From positions 1 to 7,854 of the forward strand of contig CAMVPV010000051.1 of NCBI GenBank assembly GCA_947169455.1: 7,854 nt of DNA, written 5' to 3'. The notes beneath the pieces were generated by a model that saw nothing but the letters and a program-made list of their open reading frames with translations, did no database searches and was not told where the DNA came from. Positions 7,208 to 7,854 of this stretch are shown here, piece by piece; the first letter of the stretch is position 1; each line of letters starts with the position of its first letter. This stretch comes from an uncultured Clostridia bacterium (GTDB taxonomy: Bacteria; Bacillota_A; Clostridia; Oscillospirales; Ruminococcaceae). A program made the position numbers and the translations under genes.

Positions 7208-7854
7208 TAAAAGATATTCTCAAAAAATACAATGCTGAACTGCTGCTGAAAGAATTCGTACTCCCCGTAACGCTTTCGTTCGTGCTCTCGTCGGCGGTCT
7301 TCTATGCCTACGGAGCTGATTTCCTGTCCCTGTGGACGCTGGGTCAGCTTGTGATAATGATCGCGTTCACGAGATTTTTCCTCTTCATGAAAAAGCACAA
7401 GTACATCGGCGGCATAATATATACGCTGATCTGTATCTTCTGCTTTTATCTGTTCCTGAGGTTCGCCATCGGGCGGGACTGGGGAGAAGGGTTCTCGATA
7501 TGGTTCCTCAGCGGCGGAAGTGAAACGGATACGCAGCCTGAGTACTACATGACGCTGCTGGTGTCATTCACTCCGTTCCTGATATCGGTCGTATATTACT
7601 TCTCGGCGGTGCTGTACCGCACGTCCTTCCTCATGCTTGCGAGCCTTATACCCTGTGCGCTGTATGTCAAGATACTCTCGGATATGAGCAATATGTACCT
7701 TGTGCTCATATCTGCAATGAATATACTGATATATGCGGTGAACAACCGCGATATGAACATCGGGCGCGCGGAAAAGACCAAGCTTGCGGGCGCAGCAGCT
7801 GCGGGTGCGGTCGTGGCGGTAACTATGGTGATCGCATCACTGATACCCAAACAG
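7204..7854 (+). CDS. Probable TgpA-like transglutaminase-domain membrane protein, N-terminal part (cut by the window edge)
   Basis: An open frame of 217 codons from ATG 7204 to the last base with no stop, so the gene continues beyond the window. Translation begins MIKDILKKYN and is strongly hydrophobic, with about seven candidate membrane segments: roughly 19-36, 42-62, 68-88, 114-136, 140-157, 163-179 and 193-214. The start has GGAG (7195-7198) 5 bases upstream, and its ATG overlaps the DUF58 stop (ATGA), a sign of coupled translation. The catalytic transglutaminase domain (Cys-His-Asp triad) would lie downstream and is not visible. The identification rests on gene order: MoxR, DUF58, then a multi-span protein with a periplasmic or external transglutaminase domain is a well-known arrangement. 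From this part alone, only 'polytopic membrane protein' is certain. Confidence 0.8.
   Translation, partial: MIKDILKKYNAELLLKEFVLPVTLSFVLSSAVFYAYGADFLSLWTLGQLVIMIAFTRFFLFMKKHKYIGGIIYTLICIFCFYLFLRFAIGRDWGEGFSIWFLSGGSETDTQPEYYMTLLVSFTPFLISVVYYFSAVLYRTSFLMLASLIPCALYVKILSDMSNMYLVLISAMNILIYAVNNRDMNIGRAEKTKLAGAAAAGAVVAVTMVIASLIPKQ

Noticed and set aside
240..7854. A phage-defence island built on SNF2 and MoxR
   Set aside because: SNF2 and MoxR-like ATPases occur in some defence loci, but no methylase, nuclease, phospholipase D, integrase or other typical partner is present, and the neighbours are common envelope genes.

Overview
The window looks like chromosomal DNA of a Gram-positive gut or rumen Clostridia, most likely Ruminococcus or a close relative in the Oscillospiraceae. 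This rests on general impression: moderately high GC, heavy use of ATA (Ile) and AGG (Arg) codons, Shine-Dalgarno starts, and the protein families present. It is an inference from composition and style, not a database match. All six genes I can support lie on the + strand and are tightly packed, and no tRNA, rRNA, CRISPR or insertion sequence is visible.

Layout. Positions 1-239 are non-coding: a strong inverted repeat (60-87), a good extended -10 promoter (about 159-187) and a short leader. A 1068-residue SWIM-domain SNF2 ATPase follows (240-3446), then a small two-CBS-domain protein (3458-3889). A membrane-anchored D-alanyl-D-alanine carboxypeptidase of the serine (S11) family (3886-4935) overlaps that gene by 4 bases. 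After a 63-base spacer with a hairpin and a decayed 7-base repeat comes a three-gene set: MoxR AAA+ ATPase (4999-5961), DUF58 membrane protein (5963-7207) and the N-terminal membrane half of a probable TgpA-like transglutaminase (7204 to the window edge, incomplete).

How the genes may work together. MoxR, DUF58 and a membrane transglutaminase are a widely conserved bacterial gene set, with MoxR thought to act as a chaperone-like ATPase for its partners at the membrane. The carboxypeptidase just upstream gives the right half an envelope theme. The SNF2 protein (nucleic-acid translocase) and the CBS protein (probable nucleotide sensor) share the transcriptional direction and near-zero spacing with the carboxypeptidase, but a functional link is unproven.

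I did not find a convincing undescribed system. The best leads are the inverted repeat at 60-87, two mutually exclusive RNA pairings that could cover the moxR ribosome binding site, and an Asn-to-Ala change in the carboxypeptidase SxN motif.
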